Shown: piece by piece, positions 45,317 through 54,342 of the stretch | Numbering within the stretch: position 1 is the first letter of the stretch | How the letters are laid out: the number at the start of each line of letters is the position of its first letter | Assembly: GCA_035540675.1 (NCBI GenBank) | Contig: DATLGB010000223.1 | Location: forward strand, 31,099 to 95,098 | From: DATLGB01 sp035540675 | Lineage (GTDB): Bacteria; Actinomycetota; Thermoleophilia; Solirubrobacterales; Solirubrobacteraceae | Length of the DNA: 64,000 bases | Reading direction: 5' to 3' | Position numbers and translations under genes: made by a program | The notes under the pieces: model-generated | What the model saw: only the letters and a program-made list of their open reading frames with translations | Told to the model about the DNA's origin: nothing | Databases searched by the model: none

Positions 45317-46816
45317 TCAGTCCCGCCGCGCCGCCGGCGCCGGCTCGACGACCGTGGCGTCCTCGCCGCGCGCCTTGCGCCGGATGTCGCGGATCTGCTC
45401 GTCGATCCAGGTGCCCGGATCGCGGTTGGTGAGCACGTCCTTGAGCGCCTCGGCGCGGCAGCGGCGCTCGTCGGCCGGCATGGTCAGGGCCGCGTGGATG
45501 GAGTCCGCCAGCTCCTGCACGTCGAACGGGTTCACCGACAGCGCCCACTCGCCGAGCTCCTCGTGCGCGCCCGTGTTCTCCGACAGGATCGAGACGCCGT
45601 CGCGCTCGTTGACCAGCGCGGCCTCCTTGGCCACGAGGTTCATGCCGTCGAACATGGCGTTGACCATGATCACGTCGTAGTGCTTGTACGACGCGACCGC
45701 CTCCTCGAGGTCGTCGCGGAGCTTGAGGTCGATCGGCATCCAGTCCGTGGTGCCGTGGCGGTGGTTGACCACCGCCACCAGCGCCTCGATGCGCTCCAGG
45801 TACTCGGCGTACTCGGCGACGTCCGTCCGCGACGGCATGAGCTGCGCGGTGAAGGTGATCTTCTCGTGGAACTCGGGGTGCTGCTCGAGGAAGATGTCGA
45901 ACGCGGTGAAGCCGCGCAGGACGTTCTTGGACAGGTCGGCGCGGTCCACGCGCAGGATCGAGTAGTCGCGCCGGCGGGCGAGCAGCCGCTCCTCGAACTC
46001 GCGCACGCGCGGGCGCCCGGCCAGCGCCTGGGTCGCGCGCCAGTCGATCGGCAGCGGGTAGGCGCGCACCCAGACCTCGCGGTCCTCCATGTGCACGACC
46101 CCGCGCTCGTGGTCGACCTCGAGCCCCATCAGGTCCACGCAGCACTGCAGGAAGTTGCGGCGGTACTGCTTGGTGTGCAGGCCGATGATGTCGTTGGCGA
46201 GGATGCCGTGGAAGATCTCCTCGCGGATGTGGTTCGGGAGCACCTTCCAGGCGTCGGACTGCGTCCACGGGATGTGGACGAAGTGGTGCAGGAACGCGTC
46301 CGGCCGCGCCTTGCGGATCATCGCCGGCAGCGTGTAGAGGTGGTAGTCGTGGACCATCACGACCGGCTCGTCGGCGCCGTCGATCTCGTCCAGGACGGCC
46401 GCGGCGAGGTCCTCGTTGACGACGTTGTAGCCGAACTCGAACGCCTCGACCTCGTGGCGGCGGATGTCCGGCGCGTTGCTCAGGTCCCACAGGTAGTGCT
46501 GGATGAACCAGAGCATCGGGTTGGCGAAGATGTTGTAGAAGCGGTCGTAGGCCTCCGGGTCGGACTGCACCAGGCGGACCTTGTAGGCGCCGCCGTCCGG
46601 CGCGGAGACCTCGACGGCGCGGCCGCGGTTCTCCGCCGCCACCTGCGCGTCGCGGTCGGTCATCGTGGAGGCGATCCAGACCGCGTCACGGTGGGAGGCG
46701 AGCCCGGTCAGCGCCGTCACGAGGCCGCCGGTGCCGCGCTTGACGGTGCCGTCGTCCTGGTAGGTGACCGGACCCCGGTTGGAGACGAGGACCAGCGGCG
46801 CGGTCTCGCCGGCCAT
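45317..46816 (-). CDS. otsA: trehalose-6-phosphate synthase family glycosyltransferase (GT20)
   Basis: This 499-residue GT20 enzyme transfers glucose from a nucleotide sugar to glucose-6-phosphate. Visible motifs are VLVSNRGPV near the N-terminus, VMVHDYHLYTLPAMIRKARPDAFLHHFVHIPW, GLHTKQYRRNFLQCC, YPLPIDW, LRVDRADLSKNVLRGF and DGMNLVAKEAAL with ILSENTGAHEEL. The usual SNRLP is SNRGP here, so a glucosylglycerol-phosphate synthase-like specificity cannot be excluded. No trehalose-phosphatase gene is in the window. The ATG shares one base with the treT stop. Confidence 0.87.
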   Translation of the reverse strand: MAGETAPLVLVSNRGPVTYQDDGTVKRGTGGLVTALTGLASHRDAVWIASTMTDRDAQVAAENRGRAVEVSAPDGGAYKVRLVQSDPEAYDRFYNIFANPMLWFIQHYLWDLSNAPDIRRHEVEAFEFGYNVVNEDLAAAVLDEIDGADEPVVMVHDYHLYTLPAMIRKARPDAFLHHFVHIPWTQSDAWKVLPNHIREEIFHGILANDIIGLHTKQYRRNFLQCCVDLMGLEVDHERGVVHMEDREVWVRAYPLPIDWRATQALAGRPRVREFEERLLARRRDYSILRVDRADLSKNVLRGFTAFDIFLEQHPEFHEKITFTAQLMPSRTDVAEYAEYLERIEALVAVVNHRHGTTDWMPIDLKLRDDLEEAVASYKHYDVIMVNAMFDGMNLVAKEAALVNERDGVSILSENTGAHEELGEWALSVNPFDVQELADSIHAALTMPADERRCRAEALKDVLTNRDPGTWIDEQIRDIRRKARGEDATVVEPAPAARRD

Positions 46817-48051
46817 CAGGCGCTCACCTCCTGGAAGATCCGCAGGTAGTCGCGCAGGTAGCGCGGCGTGAGGAAGTGCCGGCGGACGTGCTCCTTGCCG
46901 TGGCGGCCGAGTTCGCGCGCCCGCTCGGGGTCGCGCAGGATCTCCAGCGATCGGGCCGCGCAGTCCTCCACCGTGGAGACGAGGTACCCGGACACGCCGT
47001 CCTCCACTTGCAGCGGGATGCCGCCGACGTCGCCGCCGATGAACGGCCGGCCCTTCCAGAGGGCCTCCGACACCGTCAGGCCGAACCCCTCGCGGGTGGA
47101 CTTCTGGATCAGCACGTCCGCCAGCGACTGGAACGCGTTGACCTCGATCGCGCCGACGTTGTTGAAGTTGTTGAGGATGAAGATGTCCGGATCGCCCCCG
47201 GCGTGCGCGACGGTCGCGTTGTAGAAGTCCCAGCCCTCGGGGTCGTCGGAGGCCATCGAGCCGACGAGCGCGAGCTGCACCTCGGGCATCTCCTGCTTGA
47301 CCAGTCGGTAGGCGTCGATGACGCCGAGCGGGTCCTTCCACGGGTCGAAGCGCGAGACCTGGCACATCAGGGGTCGCGACGTGTCGATGCCGAACTGCGA
47401 GCAGACGAACACGGCGTCGTCGCGCGACAGCGCCATGTTCTTCGGCGTGAGCGGGTCGATGGCCGGCGGGACGATGTTGACGCCGCCGTTGGAAAGGCCG
47501 GCGGGCACGTATGTCTCCACGTGAAACAGGGACGCCTCGTAGGGCCCGAGGAAGGGCAGCAGCTGCTCCATCGTCGCCGGGTTCGGCGTCGAGACGTCGA
47601 TGTGGCAGCGCCACACCCAGTGCGCCGCCTTCTCGGGCACGAGCGTCCGGATCGCCGCCGGCTGCGGGTCGTGCACCACCGCGAAGTCCCACCCGCGCGA
47701 GAGCTCGCGGGCGTTCATCTCGTTGTACTGGCGCCAGGTGGCCCACTGCTCGGGCGACAGGTCGTCCGGATGGCCCTGGAGCGCGTTGTGCATGAGCTTC
47801 GTGGCGTTGAAGAACTCCTCGCGGCCGTAGATGACGTGCCACTCGGTGTCGAGGCCGGCGTCGCGCATCAGCGGGATCAGCGTGTAGAGGATCTCGGCGA
47901 CGCCGCCGCCGAACGCGGTCGCCGAGAGGTGCAGCACGCGCTTGCCGCGCAGCGGCTCGGCCAGCTCGCGGATCTCCTCGACCAGCGGCCGGCCGACGAT
48001 GTGGGTGTAGTCGGCCAGGCTCTTGTTGGCGACCGCGACCGGCTGGAGCAC
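46816..48051 (-). CDS. treT: trehalose synthase TreT (GT4 glycosyltransferase)
   Basis: This 411-residue GT4 enzyme matches TreT, which joins a nucleotide sugar and glucose into trehalose. It has GKRVLHLSATAFGGGVAEILYTLIPLMRDAGLDTEWHVI at the N-terminus, VVHDPQPAAI, CQVSRFDPWKDPLGVIDAY, and the donor site TREGFGLTVSEALWKGRPFIGGDVGGIPLQ. The length is normal. Paired with the GT20 gene by a TGATG overlap, it suggests two routes to trehalose-type osmolytes from one mRNA. The start is GTG 48051. Confidence 0.88.
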   Translation of the reverse strand: MLQPVAVANKSLADYTHIVGRPLVEEIRELAEPLRGKRVLHLSATAFGGGVAEILYTLIPLMRDAGLDTEWHVIYGREEFFNATKLMHNALQGHPDDLSPEQWATWRQYNEMNARELSRGWDFAVVHDPQPAAIRTLVPEKAAHWVWRCHIDVSTPNPATMEQLLPFLGPYEASLFHVETYVPAGLSNGGVNIVPPAIDPLTPKNMALSRDDAVFVCSQFGIDTSRPLMCQVSRFDPWKDPLGVIDAYRLVKQEMPEVQLALVGSMASDDPEGWDFYNATVAHAGGDPDIFILNNFNNVGAIEVNAFQSLADVLIQKSTREGFGLTVSEALWKGRPFIGGDVGGIPLQVEDGVSGYLVSTVEDCAARSLEILRDPERARELGRHGKEHVRRHFLTPRYLRDYLRIFQEVSA

Positions 48052-48061
48052 GGCGGGGAGG

Positions 48062-49276
48062 CTACCTGCCGCGCGGCGGCTCGACCGTGAGCGGCCGCTC
48101 GCCCAGGCGCACCTGGACGGTGCGCTTGTCCTCGCCGCGGTAGACCTCGACCGCGACCGTCTGGCCGGGCCGCAGGTGCGCGATCGCGTCGGCCAGGTCG
48201 TTGGCGTCCTCGATCGGCGTGTCGCCCACCCGGACGACGACGTCGCCGCCGGCCTTGAACCGGCCGGCCTGGAAGGTCACCTCGCGCTCGCCGCCGCCCC
48301 GCAGCCCCGCGCGGGCGCCGGGGCCGCCCGGCGTCACGTCCTGCAGCCACGCGCCGTCGTCGACCGGCAGGTCGAAGCGCTCGGCCAGCTGCGGGTAGAC
48401 GTCCGACGACGAGACGCCGAGATAGGCGTAGCGCACCTCGCCCTCCTCGCGCAGCTGCTCGACCGAGCGCTTGACGAGGTCGACCGGCACGGCGAAGCCG
48501 ACGCCCTCGCCGCCGCCCGACGTGGTCCGGATCTGCTGGTTGACGCCGATCACTCGCCCGCGCGCGTCGACGAGCGGGCCGCCCGAGTTGCCGGGGTTGA
48601 TCGCCGCGTCGGTCTGGATCGCGCCGGCGATGGCGAAGCTGGTGAGCGACTGCACGTCGCGCTCGACCGCCGAGACCACGCCCACCGACAGCGACTGCTC
48701 CTCGCCGAACGGCGAGCCCATCGCCGCCACCGGCTCGCCCACCTCGACCGACTCGTCCGTCCCGAGCGGGAGCGGGTTGAGCTCGAGCCCGGCGGGGTCG
48801 ATCTTCAGCAGCGCGATGTCGGCGTTGGGGTCGTAGCCGACGATCCGCGCGCTCACGCGGTTGCCGTCGGCGAACTGCACGTACACCTGGCGCGCCTTCT
48901 TGATGTCGTCCGCCTCGCCCGAGGTGACGACGTGCGCGTTCGTGACGATCTCGCCCTCGCCGTTGAGGACGAAGCCGGAGCCCAGGCCGCTGTCCCCGCG
49001 GTCGCCGCCGCCGCCGCGCAGCAGCGACTCCAGCCCGGCCTCGCTGAAGACGGACATCACCGTCACGACGCCCGGGGACTCGCGCTTGTAGATCGTGCGC
49101 GGATCGAACGCGCCGCCGTCGCCCGCGACGTCCTCGACGACCTCGACTCGCGTGGTGGTGGTCTCGACGACGGTCGACCCGTCGCGGCGCTCGGCGCCGC
49201 CGCCGGCGGGCTCGCCGCACGCCGCGAGCGCGAGCGCGGCCACCACGGCCGCCGCGAGCGACCCCGGGCGCGTCAT
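48062..49276 (-). CDS. HtrA/DegP-like serine protease lipoprotein with PDZ domain
   Basis: This 404-residue envelope protease has a lipobox (LALAACGEP), a trypsin-like domain with the catalytic triad His in VTNAHVV, Asp in DPNADIALLKI and Ser in INPGNSGGPLVD, and a C-terminal PDZ domain (YLGVSSSDVYPQL...GDTPIEDANDLADAI). It probably degrades or refolds damaged exported proteins. The ATG overlaps the stop of the histidine kinase gene (ATGA), so the two-component system and protease form one operon; envelope stress control is the likely theme. Confidence 0.92.
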   Translation of the reverse strand: MTRPGSLAAAVVAALALAACGEPAGGGAERRDGSTVVETTTTRVEVVEDVAGDGGAFDPRTIYKRESPGVVTVMSVFSEAGLESLLRGGGGDRGDSGLGSGFVLNGEGEIVTNAHVVTSGEADDIKKARQVYVQFADGNRVSARIVGYDPNADIALLKIDPAGLELNPLPLGTDESVEVGEPVAAMGSPFGEEQSLSVGVVSAVERDVQSLTSFAIAGAIQTDAAINPGNSGGPLVDARGRVIGVNQQIRTTSGGGEGVGFAVPVDLVKRSVEQLREEGEVRYAYLGVSSSDVYPQLAERFDLPVDDGAWLQDVTPGGPGARAGLRGGGEREVTFQAGRFKAGGDVVVRVGDTPIEDANDLADAIAHLRPGQTVAVEVYRGEDKRTVQVRLGERPLTVEPPRGR

Positions 49277-50673
49277 GCCGGCAGCACCAGCGTGAAGCGG
49301 GTCGCGCCGGGCGCGGACTCCGCGGTCAGGCGCCCGTGCATGTGGCCGGCGAGCTCGGACGCGATGGCGAGGCCGAGGCCGGCGCCCTGGGCATCGTGGG
49401 AGGAGAAGAACGGTTCGAAGATGTGGGGCATGGATTGACGCTTGATCCCGAGGCCGGTGTCGGTGACCGACAGCCGCACCTCCCCGTCGGCCCGCGCGGC
49501 GGAAACGGTGACGCGCGTGCCCGGCGGGGTGTGCACGAGGGCGTTGTCGACGAGGATACGGAGCACCTGTGCTACCCGTTCCGGGTCGCACTCCACCTCG
49601 AGCTCGTCGGGCGACACCTGCACGCTGACATCGGCGCCGTGGCGCTGGATCGCGGGGGTGAACTCGGCGGCGACGTCCCGTGCCAGCGCGCCGAGGTCCG
49701 TCGGCTCCGGCCGCAGCTCGAGCGACCCGGACTCCATGCGCGAGAGGTCCAGCAGCTCGGTGGTGAGCTTGCGCAGGCGGTCGACCTGCCCGCGCACCTG
49801 CTCGACGAACTGGCGCCGGGTCTCGTCGTCGAGCTCCTCGTCGGCGAGCAGCTCGAGGAAGCCGCCGAGCGAGAACACCGGGGTGCGCAGCTCGTGCGAC
49901 GCGGTGGCGATGAACTGCTCGCGCGCGACCTGCAGCTGCGCGAGCTGGCGCTGCATGTCCTCGAACGCGTCCGCCAGCCGCGCCAGCTCGTCGTCGCCGC
50001 CGACGTCGACGCGGGTCGAGAAGTCGCCGGCGGCGACCTGGTGGGCGGCCGCCTCCAGCCGCCGCACGCGCGCGGTCAGCGCGCGCGCCACGAGGTAGCC
50101 GCCGACGACGGCGACGCCGAGGGCGATCGCACCCCACAGCAGCATGCGGCGGCGGATGAACGCGACGTTGGAGGTCACCGCCTCGAGGTCGTCGGAGAAG
50201 ACCGCCACCTTCGCCACCCGCGGGCCGTCGCGCAGCGGGACCGCGACCTCGGCGATGCGGCCGCGCCGCGTCGGCTCGGTGCCCAGCACCGTCCGCCGCG
50301 AGCGCGCCGCCTCCTCCGCCACGGCGAAGCGCGTGTCGGCGGGGTCGGCCTCCGGCTGGGAGTCGATCGCGATGGTCAGCCCCTGGCCCTCCGTGCCGTC
50401 GGCGACGTCGAGCAGCGTCACGCGCGCCCCGGCGCGCGCGGCCGCAACCGCCACCCGTCGCTCGACGATCTCCTGCGGGACGCGCCGCCCGACCGTCGCC
50501 GCCAGCGGCCGCACGTGCACGCGCGCCGACTCGGCCAGCGCGTCGAGCTTCTGCTGGCGCAGCTCGCCCTCGAGCGGCGGCACGACGGCGAGGTAGACGA
50601 CGAGGATCGCGCCGAGGACGATCAGCCCGAACAGCAGGGCGAGCCGGTTGCGCAGCGAGCGGATGCGCCCCAC
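49273..50673 (-). CDS. sensor histidine kinase
   Basis: This 466-residue membrane kinase has helix 1 (LALLFGLIVLGAILVVYLAV), an extracytoplasmic sensor of about 130 residues, helix 2 (LLWGAIALGVAVVGGYLVA), a HAMP domain, the H-box ATASHELRTPVFSLGGFLELL with the phosphorylated His, and ATPase boxes N (LRILVDNALVHTPPG), G1 (VTDTGLGI), F (IFEPFFSS) and G2 (GAGLGLAI). It starts at GTG 50673, 6 bp after the response-regulator stop. The signal is unknown. Confidence 0.94.
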   Translation of the reverse strand: MGRIRSLRNRLALLFGLIVLGAILVVYLAVVPPLEGELRQQKLDALAESARVHVRPLAATVGRRVPQEIVERRVAVAAARAGARVTLLDVADGTEGQGLTIAIDSQPEADPADTRFAVAEEAARSRRTVLGTEPTRRGRIAEVAVPLRDGPRVAKVAVFSDDLEAVTSNVAFIRRRMLLWGAIALGVAVVGGYLVARALTARVRRLEAAAHQVAAGDFSTRVDVGGDDELARLADAFEDMQRQLAQLQVAREQFIATASHELRTPVFSLGGFLELLADEELDDETRRQFVEQVRGQVDRLRKLTTELLDLSRMESGSLELRPEPTDLGALARDVAAEFTPAIQRHGADVSVQVSPDELEVECDPERVAQVLRILVDNALVHTPPGTRVTVSAARADGEVRLSVTDTGLGIKRQSMPHIFEPFFSSHDAQGAGLGLAIASELAGHMHGRLTAESAPGATRFTLVLPA

Positions 50674-50679
50674 GGCCGG

Positions 50680-51396
50680 CTACTCCACGTCGCGGAAGCG
50701 GTAGCCGACGCCGCGCACCGTGAACAGGTACTCGGGCTCCTTGGCGTCCCGCTCGAGCTTCTCCCGCAGGTGGCGGATGTGGACGTCGATCGTCCGCGGG
50801 TCGCGGTACGCCGAGTCGCCCCACACGCGCGTGAGCAGCATGTCGCGCGTGAACACGCGGCCCGGGCTGCGCGCGAGCGCGGTCAGGATCTCGAACTCGA
50901 CGTAGGTGAGCTGCACGAGCTCGCCGCGCATGTCGACCGTCCGCTTGGCCGGGTCGATGCGCAGGTCGAGCGTCTCGATCGGCGCCTCGTCCTCGGGATC
51001 GGTGCGGGCCAGCGCCGAGCGCCGCAGGACCGCCTTGACGCGCGAGCGGAACTCGCGCAGGGAGAACGGCTTGGTGATGTAGTCGTCGGCGCCCAGCTCG
51101 AGCCCGAGCACCTTGTCGAGCTCCTCGGCCTTGGCCGTGAGCATGATGATCGGCACGAGCTTGCCCGGCCCGGTCTGCGCGCGCAGGCGCCGGCAGACCT
51201 CGAGGCCGTCCATGCGCGGCAACATCAGGTCGAGCACCACGAGGTCGAACGCCTGCTCGCTGAAGCGCGCCAGCGCCTCGCGGCCGTCCGAGACCGTGAC
51301 GACGTCGTAGCCGTCGCGCTGGAGGGGGAAGGACAGCAGGGTCTGGATCGGCTGCTCGTCGTCGACGAGGAGGATCCGTGGCGGGCGGTCGGGCAC
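50680..51396 (-). CDS. OmpR/PhoB-family response regulator
   Basis: This 238-residue regulator has a receiver domain (ILLVDDEQP, LVVLDLMLPRMDGLEV with the phospho-acceptor Asp, IIMLTAKA, DYITKPF) and an OmpR-type winged helix (LTYVEFEILTALARSPGRVFTRDMLLTRVWG, RTIDVHIRHLREKLE, YLFTVRGVGYRF). It heads the operon with the kinase and HtrA-like protease. It starts at GTG 51396; the gap to the divergent M28-like gene is only 33 bp, so promoters must overlap or lie in coding sequence. Confidence 0.95.
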   Translation of the reverse strand: MPDRPPRILLVDDEQPIQTLLSFPLQRDGYDVVTVSDGREALARFSEQAFDLVVLDLMLPRMDGLEVCRRLRAQTGPGKLVPIIMLTAKAEELDKVLGLELGADDYITKPFSLREFRSRVKAVLRRSALARTDPEDEAPIETLDLRIDPAKRTVDMRGELVQLTYVEFEILTALARSPGRVFTRDMLLTRVWGDSAYRDPRTIDVHIRHLREKLERDAKEPEYLFTVRGVGYRFRDVE

Positions 51397-51429
51397 CTAT
51401 AGGAAGGGTAGGCCGCGCGGGGCGTCACA

Positions 51430-53271
51430 ATGGGCCGGGTGCTCGACCATCGCGTGTACCGGGCCGCGTTCGTCCCGGCGCTGGTCGCGCTGTTCGTGGC
51501 CGCGTTCTCGCTCGGGGACCGTCCGGCGGCGCGCACGACCCGCCTGGCCCCCGACGCCTTCGACGCGGCGCGCGCCTTCGGCGCGGCCTCTGCGCCCCAG
51601 CGCAACTCGCTGCGCGAGCTGGCGGCGGCGTTCCCCGCGCGCGAAGCCGGCTCGTCCGGGGACGCGCGCCTGGCGGACCGGGTGGCGCGCTGGTTCGAGA
51701 CGACGGGGTTCGTCGACGCGCCGGCCATCGGCCGCGAGCGCTTCCGCGCCGAGACGCCGCGCGGGCCGGTCGAGCTCGAGAACGTCGTGGCGACGCGCCA
51801 GGGTCTCTCCTCGCGCAGCGTCGTCGTGCTCGCGCACCGCGACGCGCGGCGCGGCCCGGCGGCGGCCGAGCTCTCCGGCACCGCCGCCCTGCTCGAGCTC
51901 GCGCGCGTGCTCGCCGACCGCGACCTGCGCAAGACGGTCGTGCTCGCGTCGGTCTCGGGCGGGACGGGCGGCTTCGAGGGGGCGCGCCGCGCCGTCGACG
52001 CGGCGCCCGGGACCGTCGACGCGGTGCTCGTCCTCGGCGACCTGGCGTCCGAGCGGGTGCGGCGGCCGTGGGTGGTGCCGTGGGCCAACGGCCGCCCGCC
52101 GGCGCCGCACGCGCTGCGCCGCACCGTCGAGGCGGCGCTGCGGCGCGAGGCGGGCGAGGACGCCGGCCGCGACCGCGCGAGCGTGCAGTGGGCGCGGCGG
52201 GCCCTGCCGATCAGCCTCTCCGAGCAGGGCGTCGCGGGCGCCGGCGCGCGCCCGGCGGTGCTCGTGTCGGCCAGCGGCGAGCGCGGCCCGGAACATGACG
52301 CCCCGATCTCCCGCGCGCGGTTCGAGACGTTCGGGCGCGGCGTGCTGCGCGCGCTCACCGCGACGCTCGACGCCGGTTCGATCGAATCGTCCGCGGTCAC
52401 CGGGCCGCTGCGCCCCGCGTTCGAGCGCGCGGACGGCATCGTCGTGATGGGGCGCCTGTCGCCGGAGTGGTCGCTGCGGCTGCTCGTCGGCACACTGCTG
52501 CTGCCGGCGCTGCTGGCGGCGATCGACGGCTTCTTCCGGGTGCGCCGGCGCGGGCTGCCGATGGGCCGCTGGCTGCTGTGGAGCGCGAGCTTCGCGCTGC
52601 CCTTCCTGCTCGCGTGGGGCTGGGCCCGCCTGCTCGACGTGACGGGCGCGGTGCCCGCGCTCCCGGTGCCGGCGGCGGGGGGCAAGGTGCCGCTCGAGAC
52701 GGCCGGCTGGATCGGTATGGCGTCGACGGCGGTCGTCGTCGCGCTCGGGCTGTTCGCGCTGCGGCCCCTGCTGCTGCGCCGCGCCGGGCCGCGCGGCGGC
52801 GCGGCCGCGGGCGGCGCGGCGGCCGCCACCGGCCTCGGGCTCTCGCTGCTGGGGGTCGCGGTGTGGGTCTTCAACCCCTACGCTGCGGCAGTGGTGGTCG
52901 GAGCCGCGCACCTGTGGCTGCTCGCGCCCGCGCCGGGCAACCGGCTGCGCGGGCCGTACGCGGTGGCGGCGGTGCTCGGCGGCCTGCTCGCGCCGCTCGC
53001 GGTCGCCTGGGTGTACGTCGCCGCCTGGGGCGTCGGCCCGGTCGAGGCCCTGTGGACGCTCTGGGGCGCCCTCGCCGGGGGCGCGATCGAGCCGGGCGCG
53101 GCGATCGTCCTGTGCGCGCTCGCCGGCGCGCTGTGCGCCACGATCGCCGCGCTGTGGGCGCGCCGCCGCACGGCGGCGGCGGCCCCGTCCGAGCGCATCG
53201 TCACCCGCGGCCCCCGCGGCTACGCCGGGCCCGGCTCGCTCGGCGGCACGGAGTCGGCGCTGCGCCGATGA
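51430..53271 (+). CDS. polytopic membrane protein with degenerate M28-peptidase domain
   Basis: This 613-residue protein starts with a helix (FVPALVALFVAAFSLG). An M28-like domain (about 60-300) with VELENVVATRQG and VVVLAHRDARRG follows, then six or so membrane helices in the C-terminal half. The HxD pair survives, but the bridging Asp of the usual DDNASG (here AAELSG) and the catalytic Glu-Glu (here SVSGGTGG) are gone, so peptidase activity is unlikely. The family often sits near cell-wall genes in actinobacteria. ATG 51430; the sortase gene overlaps the end by ATGA. Confidence 0.78.
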   Translation: MGRVLDHRVYRAAFVPALVALFVAAFSLGDRPAARTTRLAPDAFDAARAFGAASAPQRNSLRELAAAFPAREAGSSGDARLADRVARWFETTGFVDAPAIGRERFRAETPRGPVELENVVATRQGLSSRSVVVLAHRDARRGPAAAELSGTAALLELARVLADRDLRKTVVLASVSGGTGGFEGARRAVDAAPGTVDAVLVLGDLASERVRRPWVVPWANGRPPAPHALRRTVEAALRREAGEDAGRDRASVQWARRALPISLSEQGVAGAGARPAVLVSASGERGPEHDAPISRARFETFGRGVLRALTATLDAGSIESSAVTGPLRPAFERADGIVVMGRLSPEWSLRLLVGTLLLPALLAAIDGFFRVRRRGLPMGRWLLWSASFALPFLLAWGWARLLDVTGAVPALPVPAAGGKVPLETAGWIGMASTAVVVALGLFALRPLLLRRAGPRGGAAAGGAAAATGLGLSLLGVAVWVFNPYAAAVVVGAAHLWLLAPAPGNRLRGPYAVAAVLGGLLAPLAVAWVYVAAWGVGPVEALWTLWGALAGGAIEPGAAIVLCALAGALCATIAALWARRRTAAAAPSERIVTRGPRGYAGPGSLGGTESALRR

Positions 53272-53999
53272 CCGTCGTGCGCGAGCCGGCCGCCGGCCCC
53301 GGTTCTCCCCGCCGGTCCTCGGGGCGCTCGACCGTGCGCGCGCTGTCGACCGTCCTGATCGTGTCGGGGCTGCTGCTGCTCGCCGACGCGGTCCTCACGG
53401 TGGTGTGGCAGGAGCCGCTGTCGGCGCTCTACGCGCGCATCCAGCAGGACAAGCTCGACGGCCAGCTCGACGACCTCGCGCGCCAGGCCCCGACCGTGGT
53501 CGACCGGCGCGCGCTGGCCGAGCTGCCCGACGGCGACAGCCGCCTCGCGTTCGCCGCGCGCTCGCTGGATCGCCGCGCCCGCGCCGGCCAGCCGATCGGG
53601 CGCATCCGCATCCCCCGCGTGGGGCTGTCGAAGGTCGTGGTCGAGGGCACGGGAACCGACGACCTCAAGCGCGGGCCGGGCCACTACCCGGCGACGGTGC
53701 TGCCCGGCGCCCCGGGGACGGTCGGGATCGCCGGGCACCGGACGACGTACGGCGCGCCGTTCCGGCGCCTGGACAAGCTGCGCCGCGGCGACCGCATCGC
53801 GATCGACATGCCGTACGGCACGTTCACCTACCGCGTCGAGCGCACCCGCATCGTCGCGCCCACCGCCACGGAGGTCGTGCGGCGCGTCGGCTACGACCGG
53901 CTGGTGCTCACCGCGTGCCACCCGCTGTACTCCGCGGCCCAGCGGATCGTGGTGTTCGCGCGCCAGGTGAACGCGCGCGAAGGCGGCGGGCTCATCTAG
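53268..53999 (+). CDS. sortase (class E-like transpeptidase)
   Basis: This 243-residue membrane-bound sortase has an N-terminal helix (LSTVLIVSGLLLLADAVLTVV). The catalytic domain has GRIRIPRVGLSKVVVEG, the catalytic His in GIAGHRTTYGAPFRRL, Cys in LVLTACHPLY and Arg in RIVVFARQV. It attaches sorting-signal proteins to the wall or pili. No clear LPxTG substrate is seen in the window, though several exported proteins end in a helix plus arginines. It is translationally coupled to the M28-like membrane protein. Confidence 0.92.
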   Translation: MTVVREPAAGPGSPRRSSGRSTVRALSTVLIVSGLLLLADAVLTVVWQEPLSALYARIQQDKLDGQLDDLARQAPTVVDRRALAELPDGDSRLAFAARSLDRRARAGQPIGRIRIPRVGLSKVVVEGTGTDDLKRGPGHYPATVLPGAPGTVGIAGHRTTYGAPFRRLDKLRRGDRIAIDMPYGTFTYRVERTRIVAPTATEVVRRVGYDRLVLTACHPLYSAAQRIVVFARQVNAREGGGLI

Positions 54000-54188
54000 C
54001 GCGTCGCGCGGTTCGGGTCAAGACCTGATCGGAAACCGTCCGGAAACGGCCGATCCGGTCACATGATGACCGCGACACGCCGATATTCAGGCACAGGTCG
54101 CCGGTCTCCGAGCCGGGGCCTCCGGGCCTCCGGTGGAGCCGGAACCCTCTCCGCTTCCTGGCACGGGAGCGGCCGCAGGACGGGCCGC

Positions 54189-54341
54189 ATGGACGACACG
54201 AGAGACGACACCCTGCAGCGCATCCGCGAGAGCGTCGCCCGGCAGGAGTACCGGGTCGAGCCGGCTGCGGTCGCCGAGGCGATCCTCCGGCGGCTGCTCG
54301 CCGGGCGCGCCCTCGACACGCGCCCGGAGGAGCGCGAGTGA
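54189..54341 (+). CDS. FlgM-like (anti-sigma-28) small protein
   Basis: This 50-residue protein reads DDTLQRIRESVARQEYRVEPAAVAEAILRRLL, which matches the C-terminal sigma-28-binding part of FlgM (LxxIRxxIxxGxYxVDPxxVAxAIL). Only this part is present, whereas FlgM is usually about 90 residues. An in-frame extension from 54063 is Arg/Ser/Gly-rich and looks like leader sequence. No flagellar genes are in the window. The gene is convergent with thiL, ending 1 bp apart. It may be an anti-sigma factor for another sigma-28-type factor. Confidence 0.6.
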   Translation: MDDTRDDTLQRIRESVARQEYRVEPAAVAEAILRRLLAGRALDTRPEERE

Positions 54342-54342
54342 C

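Noticed and set aside
54064..54188. Cyclic di-GMP (GEMM) riboswitch
   Set aside because: Only a short CACAGG and CCTCCGG resemblance; the conserved core bases between them are missing.
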